Shown here in pieces: positions 1 through 11,096 of a stretch of DNA of 64,000 nucleotides. The notes under the pieces were generated by a model that did not search any database, was not told the DNA's origin, and saw only the letters and a program-made list of their open reading frames with translations. The number at the start of each line of letters is the position of its first letter. Position 1 is the first letter of the stretch. Origin of the DNA: Psilocybe azurescens (taxonomy: Eukaryota > Basidiomycota > Agaricomycetes > Agaricales > Agrocybaceae); contig JAJIRX010000787.1 in assembly GCA_023853785.1 (NCBI GenBank), positions 1 to 64,000 on the forward strand. The letters run 5' to 3'. The position numbers and the translations under genes were made by a program.

Positions 1-811
1 GTACTGAATGGTAAGATGTTGCTTTAGCGGTGGATAGAAGGTGATAACTTCGATAAGGGCTTCTATCTGAGGTCATAGTAATAGTTTATTGGATGGCGAT
101 CTTGGTATTGTGGTAGTAGAATGCCACTAGAATTTTCATTTTGTCAAAGAGATGGCTTCGATTCTGCTTCGAATGCACCGCTCTTTGCCGAATTTGTGTG
201 CCTGAGGCCCTAAGGTATATTTGTTTCAGTCGTGAATGGACAACAACAAACTATTCAGTGCCAAGATGGCTGCTAGGTTGTTGCCAATGGCCAGTTGGTT
301 TCACCAAGGTCTCTCGGACAACCCTCGATTTCACATTTTGAAAAGACTACGACTGGCCATAGTTTGCCACATACTGCGATTTACAAATGGCCTGTACCAA
401 TTTCGTTATGATCCTGTCCCCAGGTGCTAATATAGCACCAATCGAATCCGATCTGTCAGACAATACACACGTTTATGTGGTGGCGGGAACGTGTTGTTAG
501 AATGCCTTACAGTATCAGACAGTGTCCCGCCACTGACCCAACGCTCCAGGACCAGTTCTCCATGCATAGCTCTGCGTATGATCTGATACGATCCAGGTTC
601 GGACCGAGTGTGTGTAAACGACTGGCGACGAGATTTCGTCATACTCGATCGGGGACATTGGACATTTGTTGCTCTGGCCCGATCTGGCCCCGCCCCTGGC
701 GGAGTAATTCTTTCATGACATATATCTATCCGTCATTTTCAAGTGGTTTCTAAATTCCCTTCCCAGAAGAATCCTAAATTTGGACTACTTATTCTCTGCT
801 CCCTTGCCACC
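1..811. other. Left flank, no supported gene
   Basis: Only short overlapping reading frames occur here, with none showing a recognisable domain or a consistent splice pattern. The last part is presumably the 5' flank of the F-box-type gene that follows. Confidence 0.5.
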
Positions 812-3619
812 ATGGTTTCGTTATCCATGTCTGTCCAAACCTCCTTGTCCCCGGTTTCGAGCCTGCGCAAGCTGCTCAAGACAAACCTACCTACCCCGCC
901 TCCACCCCGCTGGCCACATACAGAGCTCCTATTGAGCGTTTACCAGCGTTCATCATCCAGGATATTGGGCGTCAATCCGATCTGAGAGATGTTCTGTGCC
1001 TCAGTTTATGTGTGGGTCTTTTCTTTCTTTCCGCATGACAGTGTGGAAGGTCGCTCAACCCGTTCTTTGCTCGATAGTCGCGTCCCTTGTCGAATGTCCT
1101 CGCTCCCGTCCTATACGCGGACGTCGAGCTCAAGACAAATAAGCATTGCAAAACAACGCTGATCGCCTTGGCTAAACGTCCAGACCTGATGCAGTACATT
1201 CGGCGGCTTGCCGTTCATCCTAATTGTGTCGAATGGACCGATTCAGGCGACGAGATGGACGAAGACCTCATTGCCACACTCATTACTCGCATGGCGGATC
1301 GCCTTCCAGCGTTGGAAGCGTTTGAATGGGATGGGATGGAAATGCCAGGTCCGGAACTTTGGGAGGCTTTGAAATCCTCGTGCGTGCTCATCACCATCAC
1401 TTAATTTATCGCTCACTTTTAATCGTTCCTAAACTAGCTGCCACATTCTCAAACGAATTAGCACGACTATTGGAGAGGATCCTCTGGATACTGCAAGTCC
1501 AGTACGCTTGTTCAATGAACACGGGGCCATAGTTTCTTATACTGACTTCAGCGACATAGCTGTGGGACTTCGACGACCTCCGCCAATTCTCAATAAAAGT
1601 AAAATGTCGTTCTCTGGACTGGCTGGCTGGTACGTTCATCTTCGTGGCGTCGCTTATTCCCCAATTCATCATAAACCATCAGATGGCCTTCCCAAGGTCG
1701 AAAAGCTTCCAAGGAGATTCTGGGCCATGATCTTGGAGCGTAGTCCAAGACTTGAAGAGCTGACCATGGGAGGCCCTGCACCCTCACCGCGAATGTTTGA
1801 TATCCGGCATATTACCTCAGGGCGATGGACGCGTCTAAAGACCCTTATTCTTGGTGACATGGTCATGATCGCCTCACACAAGGGCGAGGATCAAGCGCGA
1901 AAGGACCATGCGGCGTTCATGGCGTTCTTTATGGCCCACCCTGGACTGCGACATATTAGCCTACAACATGCCGGTGGGAGCGCTTTTTTCCCTGGTGCAT
2001 TTGTGCTCCCTGCGTCTGCGCTGCCGAATGTGGATACGTTTGGCGGGCCGCTGAAGTTTGTAAAAACTCTGCCTTTCCCGCAGCGATTGCGACATTTGAA
2101 GCTTACCTCATTGCATCATACATCCTCGGCTTTTTCCGCCTACATTTGCTCTTCTTCAGGAATTGCGGTGGCTGGAGTCGCTGAGTATATGGATCGACCT
2201 GTCTTTTGGGAGTCATGGCTCTCTTGTGTCTGGAGGAGAACGAGCGGAGAAAGTCTGCGAGGATACAAATATGATGACCTGACCATTTTGAACAACCTGA
2301 TTTGCTGTAGGCCTGGCTTGAAGCACTTGGACGTCGCGTGTTTTTCGAGACCAACTTTCAGTATTGTGAGATTATTTCTAAAATTAAAGTTGGCGCACGT
2401 TTATTAATTGCTCTATTCTATTAGCGCGAATTTTCGGGGATAATTCAACGTTCATCGAGCCTAGAATCGTTCGCCCTCACCAAGGTCCACAAGTCAAATG
2501 ATGACGATATGATCAGGAGCGCTGCCAGACTTGCCAGCGAGAACCCGAACTTGACCAAATTCACTTTGAGAACGACATATGACTCCTGGCTTTCTCCCGG
2601 TCTCGGGCGAGTGAAGCAGCTAGGTGTCTACGAGATACTCGAATCTTTTGATATGCTTTCCGGATCGTTTGATGGAGGTGATGAAAAGCACAAGGATGCC
2701 GAAACGAAGTCGGCGTCGACACCGGAATCCGAAGCACCCACGGCTACTGCGATGCTTGTTCGCGAATGGGGACAGAAGAAGAGGACAGGAAAGGAACAGA
2801 TGAAATATTTTGTCCATCCTCTTTCGTCGTTGCCTCCATTGAGCACCAAAGACCGGCGCTCGTCTTCATCTTCGTTGACAGGTTCATTCATCTCACCTTC
2901 GACGTCGCCGGTGAGCAATAGTTTCCCGCCATCGAGTTGGCAAATGCCGATCCAGGGCATGGGAATTGCCATTGGAACGAAGAGGCATTCGAGATCGCAG
3001 TCCGGCTCGATAAATCGCGGATCTGGCGGCAGGTTGTCTCCGTCTCCTTCAATAAAATCACAGTCATCATCGAAAAGTCAGAAGGTGCAGAATTGGAGGC
3101 CGAGGAGGGCTTCGTGTTCTGCCGTACTGGGGACGCTGCGGGGGTGTGGGATAGTGCGGCTGCGAACGGAACCAGAGCACGCAGAATCAGGGGGTGGAGG
3201 TGAGGGAGAGGGTCCTGCGTCTTTGCGGTCGTCGTTCTGCTCGGAGTCAGTCAGGCGGTGGTCCGATATCGGTGCAGGGACACGGCCAAGGTCAGGGGCA
3301 GGGGCAGAGTCAACTTCCGTCTCATGGTCAATCACAAGTGACATGGGCGCAGTCCGTGACTGACAAGACTCAACTTGGGAGTAGTGAAAGCTCGAACACA
3401 GGCGGGAGCTCCCACCATGCAATGAACAAGAGTGAAAGCTTGAGCGCTGGCGGGAGTTCCTCCCATGCAACGAGCAAGAGCGAAAGCTCGAAATCAGTCT
3501 CGAGACGAAACTCGTTTTCAAAAGGAGTCTTGCAGTGCAGGTGCTCATTTTTCCACCGAGTAAAGGGATCGAAAACTCATGGGAATGATCAGATCGACGA
3601 TGGGTATGTTCTAGTCTGA
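812..3619 (+). CDS. F-box-type / leucine-rich hypothetical protein, multi-exon
   Basis: The N-terminal part has the look of an agaricomycete F-box segment: IERLPAFIIQDIGR is followed by a DLRDVLCLSLC helix. Likely exons are 862-1011, 1078-1379 and 1438 onward, and another begins at 2425; introns 1012-1077, 1380-1437 and 2366-2424 have good GT-AG ends and keep phase. The middle is leucine-rich (ERSPRLEELTMGG, HPGLRHISLQH, RPGLKHLDVAC), as in F-box/LRR substrate adaptors of SCF ubiquitin ligases; that role is inference. A frame change near a T5 run at 2131-2135 is needed to reach the segment around LRWLESLSIWIDL. The C-terminal 600 nt alternates between frames and ends in Gly/Gln/Ser-rich low complexity, so the end is approximate. 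The start is also unsure: ATG 812 followed by a 47-nt intron is one option. Confidence 0.55.
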
Positions 3620-4206
3620 ACGTAGGGGAGTTGAAGGCAACCCCATTCATCCTATTTCTCACACGCACACATTCCTTATCCTTTTGTCCTTTTTTCCTTC
3701 TGTTCTTACTTTCTTTTTATTCCTTTTCATCCTTTCACAGACCGATAGGCCACCGAAGCACTACCCATATCACATCATTTCCACCAGCTATAACAACAGC
3801 GGTGTCCGCCTCGGCATCGATTACACCATCATATCGCATTTTCTTCAATTAGATTTTCCACACGCGCCAAATAAGTAGTACTACGCAATCTGTAGTTGTA
3901 TTTCTTTCCGAAATGTACAAAACACATATACCCTTTTATCTACCATGTACCACTAGACTATGCACGTCATTTTTCGAATATCAGTGTTGTATCAAAATGA
4001 CTTGTCCTTGTGCCACATATTCGTCGATCTGCGAATGGCGTGGAATGGTGTTCGTTAGAGTTTTGCTGGTTACCCAGTGTTCCGCATCATCTTACATCAT
4101 CACGTCGAAGTGGAGTTATAATAGACTGTAACTGCTCACAGTCGTTAGACTTCGTGGGTAGACCGTAGCTCGAACCACCGTTAAAAATATATCTGCAGCA
4201 CCACCT

Positions 4207-4231
4207 ACACCACCGCGGTACACCACCGCGG
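4207..4231. repeat. 12-nt direct repeat upstream of SOD2
   Basis: The 12-mer acaccaccgcgg occurs twice in a row (4207-4218 and 4220-4231) with one base between. Each copy contains CCGCGG, a perfect palindrome. It sits about 340 nt upstream of the SOD2 start; a regulatory role is possible but unproven. Confidence 0.5.
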
Positions 4232-4447
4232 ATTTCAGGCCAAGGGAAGAAGATGCACGTTTGTAATAAATATGTACAACGCAAAATGCTGGGATGTCTC
4301 TGTATGGCAATCCCCCCGCGCTGTAGCTTGTCATATCTGATATATTTGGCGAATATTTGACGCCAGTTCTTCGCAGCTTAAACGTTAAACCGAGGGGGCT
4401 GCATGGCCTTGCATGCCCGACGACGGCGCGACGCGACTGGAAATAAT

Positions 4448-4453
4448 CACGTG
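4448..4453. promoter_or_regulatory. E-box CACGTG in SOD2 promoter
   Basis: A perfect CACGTG palindrome lies about 115 nt before the SOD2 start codon. Such sites bind bHLH factors, and in some fungi, oxidative-stress or phosphate regulators. Function here is inference. Confidence 0.3.
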
Positions 4454-4566
4454 TGAACCAAAAATGACATAAGCTATGACGAAGTCGGGCGTATTCGCGA
4501 GCACTCCAACCACTACGCCTACGCTGTTTTTGTCAAGTTGCAAATTCCGCACAACATCGTTTGAAA

Positions 4567-5786
4567 ATGTTCTCTATTGCTAAAGCTGCTTTGAGACCTT
4601 CGCTAGCTAGGTCTTTTGTCGCCGGAAAGGCGTTTAAGCACACTCTGCCGGCGTTGCCTTATGCTTATGATGTGAGTGGTTGTTTGCTGGTTTTTATGCG
4701 ATATGTTTCCATTGGTTTCCCTCGTGAAATGCCCCATGGCATGCAGCAATGGGTGAACTTCAAACATGATGAGACTAAATTTGCTGTCGTATTTCCACGA
4801 CGCTTATTGACACTGATGCTTTGCTTGTTTGCAGGCTCTCGAACCTTACATCGCTGAAGAAATTATGACCTTGCACCACACTAAGCATCACCAGACATAT
4901 GTTAATGGACTCAACGCGGCTGAAGAGGCATATGCTGCCACGGACTCCACGGCGAAGCGCATCTCGTTGCAGAACGCCTTGAAGTTCAACGGAGGAGGCC
5001 AGTCCACACGTCATTGGTAGTGAATGTTAAAGGAATTAACAGAGTGGTGCTTTTTCGTTATAGGCCATATCAACCACTCCTTGTTCTGGAAGAATCTTGC
5101 ACCTGAAAAACAGGGCGGAGGTAAGCTCGTTGCGGGAGGACAGCTCGAGAAGGCCATCGTCAAGGACTTTGGCTCTGTAGAGGAGTTCAAAAAGAGTATG
5201 AACACTAAAACAGCTGCTATCCAGGGTAGTGGATGGGGATGGCTCGTGAGTATCTTTCAGTTTGCGCAGGCATTGAATCTCGGGAGAATTGTTCTCTAAC
5301 GCCGTCGTGGTTTTAGGGATACGATCCGGCCACCCAAAAACTCGAGATAGTGACTACATCCAACCAGGATCCTCTTCTGTGTGCGTATTACTCTATTCTC
5401 TTGTTCCAGATAGAACCGGGCGTTTTTATGAACACTTTTTCTTATAGCGCATGTGCCAATTATTGGCATCGATATCTGGGAACATGTTCGTACAATATTC
5501 CACTTTCTCATTGAGATGACTTTAACGACCATATATCTTTAATTAGGCCTTTTATCTCCAGGTATTTAAAGGCTTTCTCATGAAGGCAAAACTTTATACT
5601 AATGACCCAATCGAAACAGTACAAAAACGTTAAGCCTGATGTAAGTCCCGTTTACAACTCTTGCTTTAGAAGTTGGCAATCACTTTTCTCATGCGTAACC
5701 CCTTTCTGCAGTATCTCAATGCCATCTGGAACGTCGTCAACTTCGAAGAAGCTGAAAAGCGATTCGTTGAGGCGGCCTCCAAATAA
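4567..5786 (+). CDS. SOD2: Superoxide dismutase [Mn], mitochondrial
   Basis: Converts superoxide to oxygen and peroxide in the mitochondrial matrix. Eight exons (4567-4671, 4835-4997, 5064-5245, 5317-5380, 5448-5485, 5547-5561, 5620-5640, 5712-5786) sum to 663 nt, 220 residues plus stop, the usual length. The first ~25 residues ([17 protein letters not shown]) are basic and hydroxylated, as in a mitochondrial presequence. Metal ligands are visible: His49 in LHHTKHH, His94 in [11 protein letters not shown], and Asp180 and His184 in GIDIWEHAFYLQ. The intron at 4998-5063 appears to start with GC instead of GT: only that boundary restores the invariant GGGHINH. Exons 6 and 7 are only 15 and 21 nt long. 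Intron 7 follows a perfect GT donor at 5641, and a TACTAATGAC-like branch site precedes exon 7. Identification is secure. Confidence 0.95.
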
Positions 5787-8572
5787 ACGCAGTATTTGAA
5801 GCCTCACCTCGTGGTTGACCGGAAAATTTCTGAGAAAAGTAATGGTCGTCGGAGCACACTCAGAAGCGTATTGGATTACGAAGCCTTGCAAATGTATATC
5901 CTTTGAATTCTCCCTTCATTTTCTACTTCACATTAACATGCACAATTATTTCTCGTCTTACATTCCTATGCATGGATGCAACGTTGCAACAAAGCTGGAC
6001 GAACTTCATTTCTTGGGGAAGAATGCTATTCAGTCTATGCATAGCTCAAAGCTCAATATCGTTTTGAACCCCTTCTCGAACAGGGCTCCAAATCCATGAC
6101 CTCATAACTCATTAAGAAGCTAGGTGAGTATTCTTTCAGGCCCGGCGGCACCATAAACGACTCGTTTTCAAACTAAACTATTCGATCGACAACCATTCAA
6201 TTCACCATCGAGTTTCCCTGCATTCTCTAGTCACTCATGCCTATTTCAAGAACTTAAGAGGCAAGCGTCATCGAACTTATCGCTCAGGGAGATAAACCCC
6301 TTTAGTGTTATGTCGGCGTACATTTTGCGTTCTGCTTATTTCTCCGACCATTGCACTTATCAGGACCTCTCGATAACGAGCCCTCTTTCTCGTGTGTCAT
6401 TACTGCGACCTTGAGAGTGGGAAGTAATCGGAAGACCAGTTGACTATTCTGTCATATAAGGGACGATTGCACTGCGATACAGGATTTGATAACATCGAAG
6501 ATATTTTTCAGGGGGTCTGTCGAGCAACTGGAACGCAGTATTTTTGTTATCACGACCACCTCTTCATATCCGCCGACGGCGCCGTATGCTTTACGCGACT
6601 CACCTTCAGCTTACATTTGAAAAGCCTAGCACTTGCTAAGTAGGAACTGCCTCCGCCCTTTCAATCACCTTGGATTGCGGATGTCATTGCTTTCTCTAGA
6701 GAAGTTTGAAAGTGACGCATGACTGCGGCCGCGACAGAATAGGCTTGCCGTCGCCAATACAATCGTGAGTGAATTCTATATATGTCCCTGCTCTTTATCC
6801 TACTGATGCGAAATAATATTTAAAAGGGTGGGTCTGACTTTCCCAAAGTACAAACAAACTTTCTCGTGCACGGCTAGGTTCGCAGCGGTCAATCCAGCTC
6901 ATGCCTTTCTAGGGCGATCCGCCCCTGGGCGTGGTTGGCTCCTTAGACTGATTCTAACGGCGACCTCTATTAATGTAAGCATTCATTCGAGAACTGGTGG
7001 AGCACTTTCGCTAAGAAGATTAATGTCGTAATGAAGGTGAGAGCAGATGCTTTACCTTCACTTTATCCCTCTGACTTTCGACCTTTGTAGGGAACATGAA
7101 CCGGATCACCTTTACTACTAGCGGTGATACCAGGGATATGAAGGGCATCGCGGACGGTCTGCAACCAGTCATACCGAGTCGTGCCCAAGTCGTGTCGTGT
7201 CGTGACAAGTCGCGGCCATTTTTATAGTTCTGTATGCTCTGTTGCTGTTCCTTGGAAATTCGCCTTACTTATGCCTCTTCTAGAAAACCCTGCATGCAGG
7301 TCTTTTGGCACCGAATCACCATAAGAATAAACGAAACCCTTTGACAAACCTGGCATCTCACCTACGGTTTATTGGTTTTTCCCTTTCTCTCTCATTTTCC
7401 CTTACCCACCGTATCTTTCTCAATAACTTGTATACAATTTGCTACGATCTCCCAGAGGTAATTTCATAGTGGAGTCTAGTTGGGAGCGAGGTATGTTTGG
7501 CCGTTCTCCGCGATCTGTTCCCATTCTTTGTCAAGTATGCTTCGCCATGCAGGCCGGGTGGGATCATTCGAGTGGTTATGTACTTGGTTCTCGTGTGATT
7601 AGTTGAAGGCCGAAATTTTGCACTACGACACGAGGACCCTTGGGGTAAGCACTTGGCAGACTCCGTTCTGTTTCATCCGACATCGTATCACCGGAATAGT
7701 TGGGAATCTGAATTTTTATATATATAAGGTGGACTCGTGATGTTATTCTAATCGTGTGCATCAGTTTCTGCGAGGTATTTCGTTATGCTCACGAGGTCGA
7801 ATCTCGAACAAGTGAGCTGCCCAGGACTGAATAAACAATGACAAGCTGTACGTTATTCGGCGGGTTACTTAAGTCTTACACACTACTAGGGTTCTTGAAA
7901 GAAAGCAAGACCTTATCTGTATTTAGTCTGTGGCAGCTAGCCTCACATTGCACTTATAAGGTATGCTTATTATGTCGCGACGTCAAAGAAACTCCAAGTG
8001 GTAATGGGGTGCCCTCCTAGTACATGATCGAAAGGAAGTATCCGGGAGTAAATCTAACTTCTGAGGTGCTATCGAACTAGGTGTAAACTGAACGAATGAC
8101 CAAAAGGTTAGTTTTGAAACTCATGATTATATTCTGCACCCACCGACATCACATTTCTGAAAATCTTCTAGGAATATCATAGACGGAGAATCCAGAAATA
8201 ATGTTTGAGAAATGTCAGCCGCGCTCCCGATAATTCGGGTCTCCAGCCACATGGGGTAGTTGCTGATCTAGCGGAAGTCCGGCTCATAAGGAAAATCGAT
8301 ATCCGATAAATGGGAGTTTGGCGCCTTCTTCCCGGAACCCAGCTCCCCAAGACCTCCCTGCTCGTTTCTGAGGGTTCAAACTTGAAATGTTAACTGTGGT
8401 CTGTGAGTCTCTTTTGTGGATCACACTCCCTGATGACTGACCATCATTGATAAGGAGTGAATACAGGACAACGTGTCAATGCTATATATCATACGATCTC
8501 TTCTACTTACTTCTTTCTCTAAAGACGGTTTTAAAAGTTGCTGTCCATTTTGATTCAACTTAGACCTTGAAG
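5787..8572. other. Long gene-poor stretch
   Basis: No supported gene is seen in this 2.8 kb. It holds only short frames without domain signatures and a small imperfect repeat of the pentamer gtcgt near 7180-7205. The right end is the velvet gene's 5' flank. Confidence 0.45.
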
Positions 8573-10007
8573 ATGTACTCTCAATACCATCTTCACTCTC
8601 AGCCACTGGCATCCAGTTCCCAGCCTCAGGTGTCATCTTCAACATCGGCGTATAAACAACATAACTCGGGACTTCTCTCCCCTTTGATGTCTCCCCCCTC
8701 GAGCACGAGTGGCGCTCTATCCCGAGGGGGACTGCTCTCATCGGTCGCCCAATATATTTCACATCAGGTCCATATGTAGGACGAACCATTCGCACGGAGC
8801 TCCATGAAATCCAAAAAGCAGATCTTGGTCGAAAGTAAACATTTTTACCCTTTTTACATCTCCTACCAATGTGAATCACCGTTTCTCGGCGCCATGACCA
8901 GATACGCGAGGGTTGATCGACGACCTCTGGACCCGCCGCCTGTGGTCCTGCTCAAGATGTTTGAGGTACACAATGCCGGTACCGATAAGGAAGAGGAAGA
9001 GGAAATGGAATACGAGTTAAGTCGCGTTCGCACTGTGGCGTAACTGGCCCCACAGCTGCCCACCGTCATTGCCTCCATGGTCAATGGTTTTTAACGCAGA
9101 TTTATTTATATTTTTGCTCGCCAGTGACGTCCAAGTCCTCGGGTTGCTCTGCACAGTGGATTTGTTTCCGGTTCCTGGTCCGGACTCATTAGCCGTCCAA
9201 GCGACCCCCGATCGCGGTGGCAAAGCAACGTCGGCTCCCGCAACGCAGACGAGATTTGTTTCTTCGTCTCCTTCACCATCGTCATCGTCTTCAACATATA
9301 GCTCTGGACAGGGCCAACATACACAACAGATTCATGGGTACCGTCACAATCCCCCACCCTCTGCTTCCCCGTCATCTAGTCGCCTTTCGAAGGGCCTTTC
9401 AAACCATTTCTCTGGATACATGATGCCTTCAGGCACGTCTCCGGACGTTGTTCACCGTCTGGATGGTTATCCGATCACCGAGAATTCGAAGCAAACTCAA
9501 GCGCTCGTTGGAGCGACTTTTGTACAACCCGTAGTTATGGATTATCAAGGGAGCAAGGCGATTATATTCGTCTTCGCGGTTCGTGTAGCTTTGTTTTGGT
9601 GCCAGGTGTCCCCAGCTGAAATGTGTTTTTCAGGATCTGGCAGTCAAGATCGAAGGCTATTTCATCCTCCGCTATCGGGCGTTCGACATCTTCGCGCGGC
9701 CATATAGTGACACGAACGACCTTGCTATCTCCGCCGAATGCTATGGGGCACGTTCCGTGTCTATTCAACGAAAGAGTTTCCAGGATTATCGGCGTCTACA
9801 GAATTGACAAAGGTGATTCTTAAACCAGTATCTTGTATCGTAATTTCCAGACTGAGTCATATACTTGAACAGCGATTGTCACTTTGGGGTGTTCGACTTA
9901 ATATCCGTGTCGCAGAGCGGAGAAGGCGAAAAAGGCCGGCTTCTGACGGTAGGAGAAGCCCAACGCCGGAGTGGGTTGATTCAACTTTAATTCGCATTGT
10001 CTACTAA
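8573..10007 (+). CDS. Velvet-domain developmental regulator
   Basis: Velvet proteins are fungal nuclear DNA-binding regulators linking development to secondary metabolism. Proposed exons are 8573-8629, 8704-8834, 8902-9015, 9125-9578, 9634-9812 and 9873-10007. The domain starts with RTIRTELHEIQKADLGRK and YARVDRRPLDPPPVVLL, the velvet Asp-Arg-Arg-Pro-hydrophobic-Asp-Pro-Pro-Pro signature. It continues with LCTVDLFPVP, a Ser/Pro-rich insert, LVGATFVQPVV, and RYRAFDIFARP. It ends with FRVYSTKEFPGLSAST, WGVRLNIR and a basic RRRRKRP tail that may be a nuclear signal. Between AECYG and FRVYS the frame slips at a G4 run (9745-9748). Adding one G makes the exon total 1071 nt, exactly 357 codons, so a sequence error or a recent null allele is likely. 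The first exon and its junction are the least certain. Subfamily (VosA, VelB or other) cannot be fixed by eye. Confidence 0.85.
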
Positions 10008-11011
10008 CGTCTGTGTCTGTGACACGCTTAAAGAGGCGGCGATGATTAAAAATCACTACGACTTCAAAACCGTTATATAGTTCTTGGCTCATGATTTACC
10101 ATCGACTACGCCTTTAGCTACGCCATCTTTTTACTCTTCCGAACCATATACGTTTAAGAAGCATATATCATTTTTACAGCCTCCGTCCTTTACACCAATT
10201 CTCGAAGCATTCCCAGCCTGTGCTCTGCTGTTATGCCGTAGCTATGTTTCTAGATTATCGTTGATACTTCTTTGTTTCCCTTAAATACATGAGCTTTAGC
10301 CTCACTGACCATCCTTTGCCGTTCGCCTTTTATATCAGTGTTGATATCTGTGGCGCAATCTGTACACTGTAGTCATACAGAGCCAATCTCTAAACATGAT
10401 CTGGTTTTAGCATTTGCGGAGTTGCGAATTTTACTCTGGACCACGGGTTGTCGGGGATTTGGACCCCTTTGGGTAGTCCGGACGAGATGCGACCCTCGAG
10501 CCTGGCTGGTGGGATTAATTATGGATATTAATAGAACTATTATGTTTCGGGGCCGAAAGCCGGAGATCAAACATTGAAATGCTACTTTATGGAGACTTCT
10601 TAGGTACTATTGAGGTTTTATATGGGCGTTCATATTGCTTGAGGATTTCGTTTGAGATTGACAATGCGAGTGAAGTTGCAGTCCACTTTGTTAAGTATAG
10701 ACTTACAAATGGTTTAGCGCTGAATCTGATGTCCAATGAGGCTTCTTAAGGATATTCCTTTAATGGTTGGATCCTGTATCACGCGAAGAATGTGCGAACA
10801 ACGGGTAATTGTGATTGAGTTTGAGTGCCAATTAAATCCGGTATCTACTATTCGTACGCTGTGCCCAGCTCCAAACTCGTCTAAATAGGCCCATATTAGG
10901 TAGCAGGAAGGGATCGAAGAAGGGCCAGAGACCTTGTTCAAGTTCAAAGCCTCAGCTGGCTGTTTGGGACTTGTTCGGGATACAAAAATCACTTTAAACG
11001 GACTACGTTAT
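10008..11011. other. Intergenic region between velvet gene and tRNA-iMet
   Basis: Nothing beyond short, unsupported frames is seen. The first part is probably the velvet 3' UTR. Confidence 0.45.
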
Positions 11012-11083
11012 AGCAGCATGGCGCAGTGGCAGCGCGCGGGGCTCATAACCCCGAGGTCACTCGATCGAAACGAGTTGCTGCTA
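11012..11083 (+). tRNA. Initiator tRNA-Met (CAT)
   Basis: A 72-nt cloverleaf folds cleanly. Acceptor stem AGCAGCA pairs with TGCTGCT; the D-arm is GCGC/GCGC; anticodon stem CGGGG/CCCCG encloses CTCATAA with anticodon CAT; T-stem ACTCG/CGAGT encloses ATCGAAA. The A1-T72 pair, the run of G-C pairs flanking the anticodon loop and the A instead of T at the start of the T-loop mark it as eukaryotic initiator rather than elongator tRNA-Met. There is no intron, and CCA is not encoded. It stands alone in a gene-poor region. Confidence 0.95.
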
Positions 11084-11091
11084 AAGCATTC

Positions 11092-11096
11092 TTTTT
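11092..11096 (+). terminator. RNA polymerase III terminator of tRNA-iMet
   Basis: A run of five T residues begins 9 nt after the tRNA discriminator base, as expected for Pol III termination. Confidence 0.8.

Larger units (their letters stand above)
3620..4566. other. Intergenic region: 3' flank of F-box-type gene and SOD2 promoter
   Basis: No reading frame here is convincing. The first part is pyrimidine-rich and the second leads into SOD2. It contains a short direct repeat and an E-box, listed separately. Confidence 0.5.

Noticed and set aside
1380..1437. Premature stop in the F-box-type gene
   Set aside because: The stop lies in an intron with a strong GTGCGT donor and CTAG acceptor that keeps the frame.
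8421..8879. 152-codon minus-strand frame
   Set aside because: It is antisense to the first velvet exons, which have strong family motifs and good splice sites on the plus strand.
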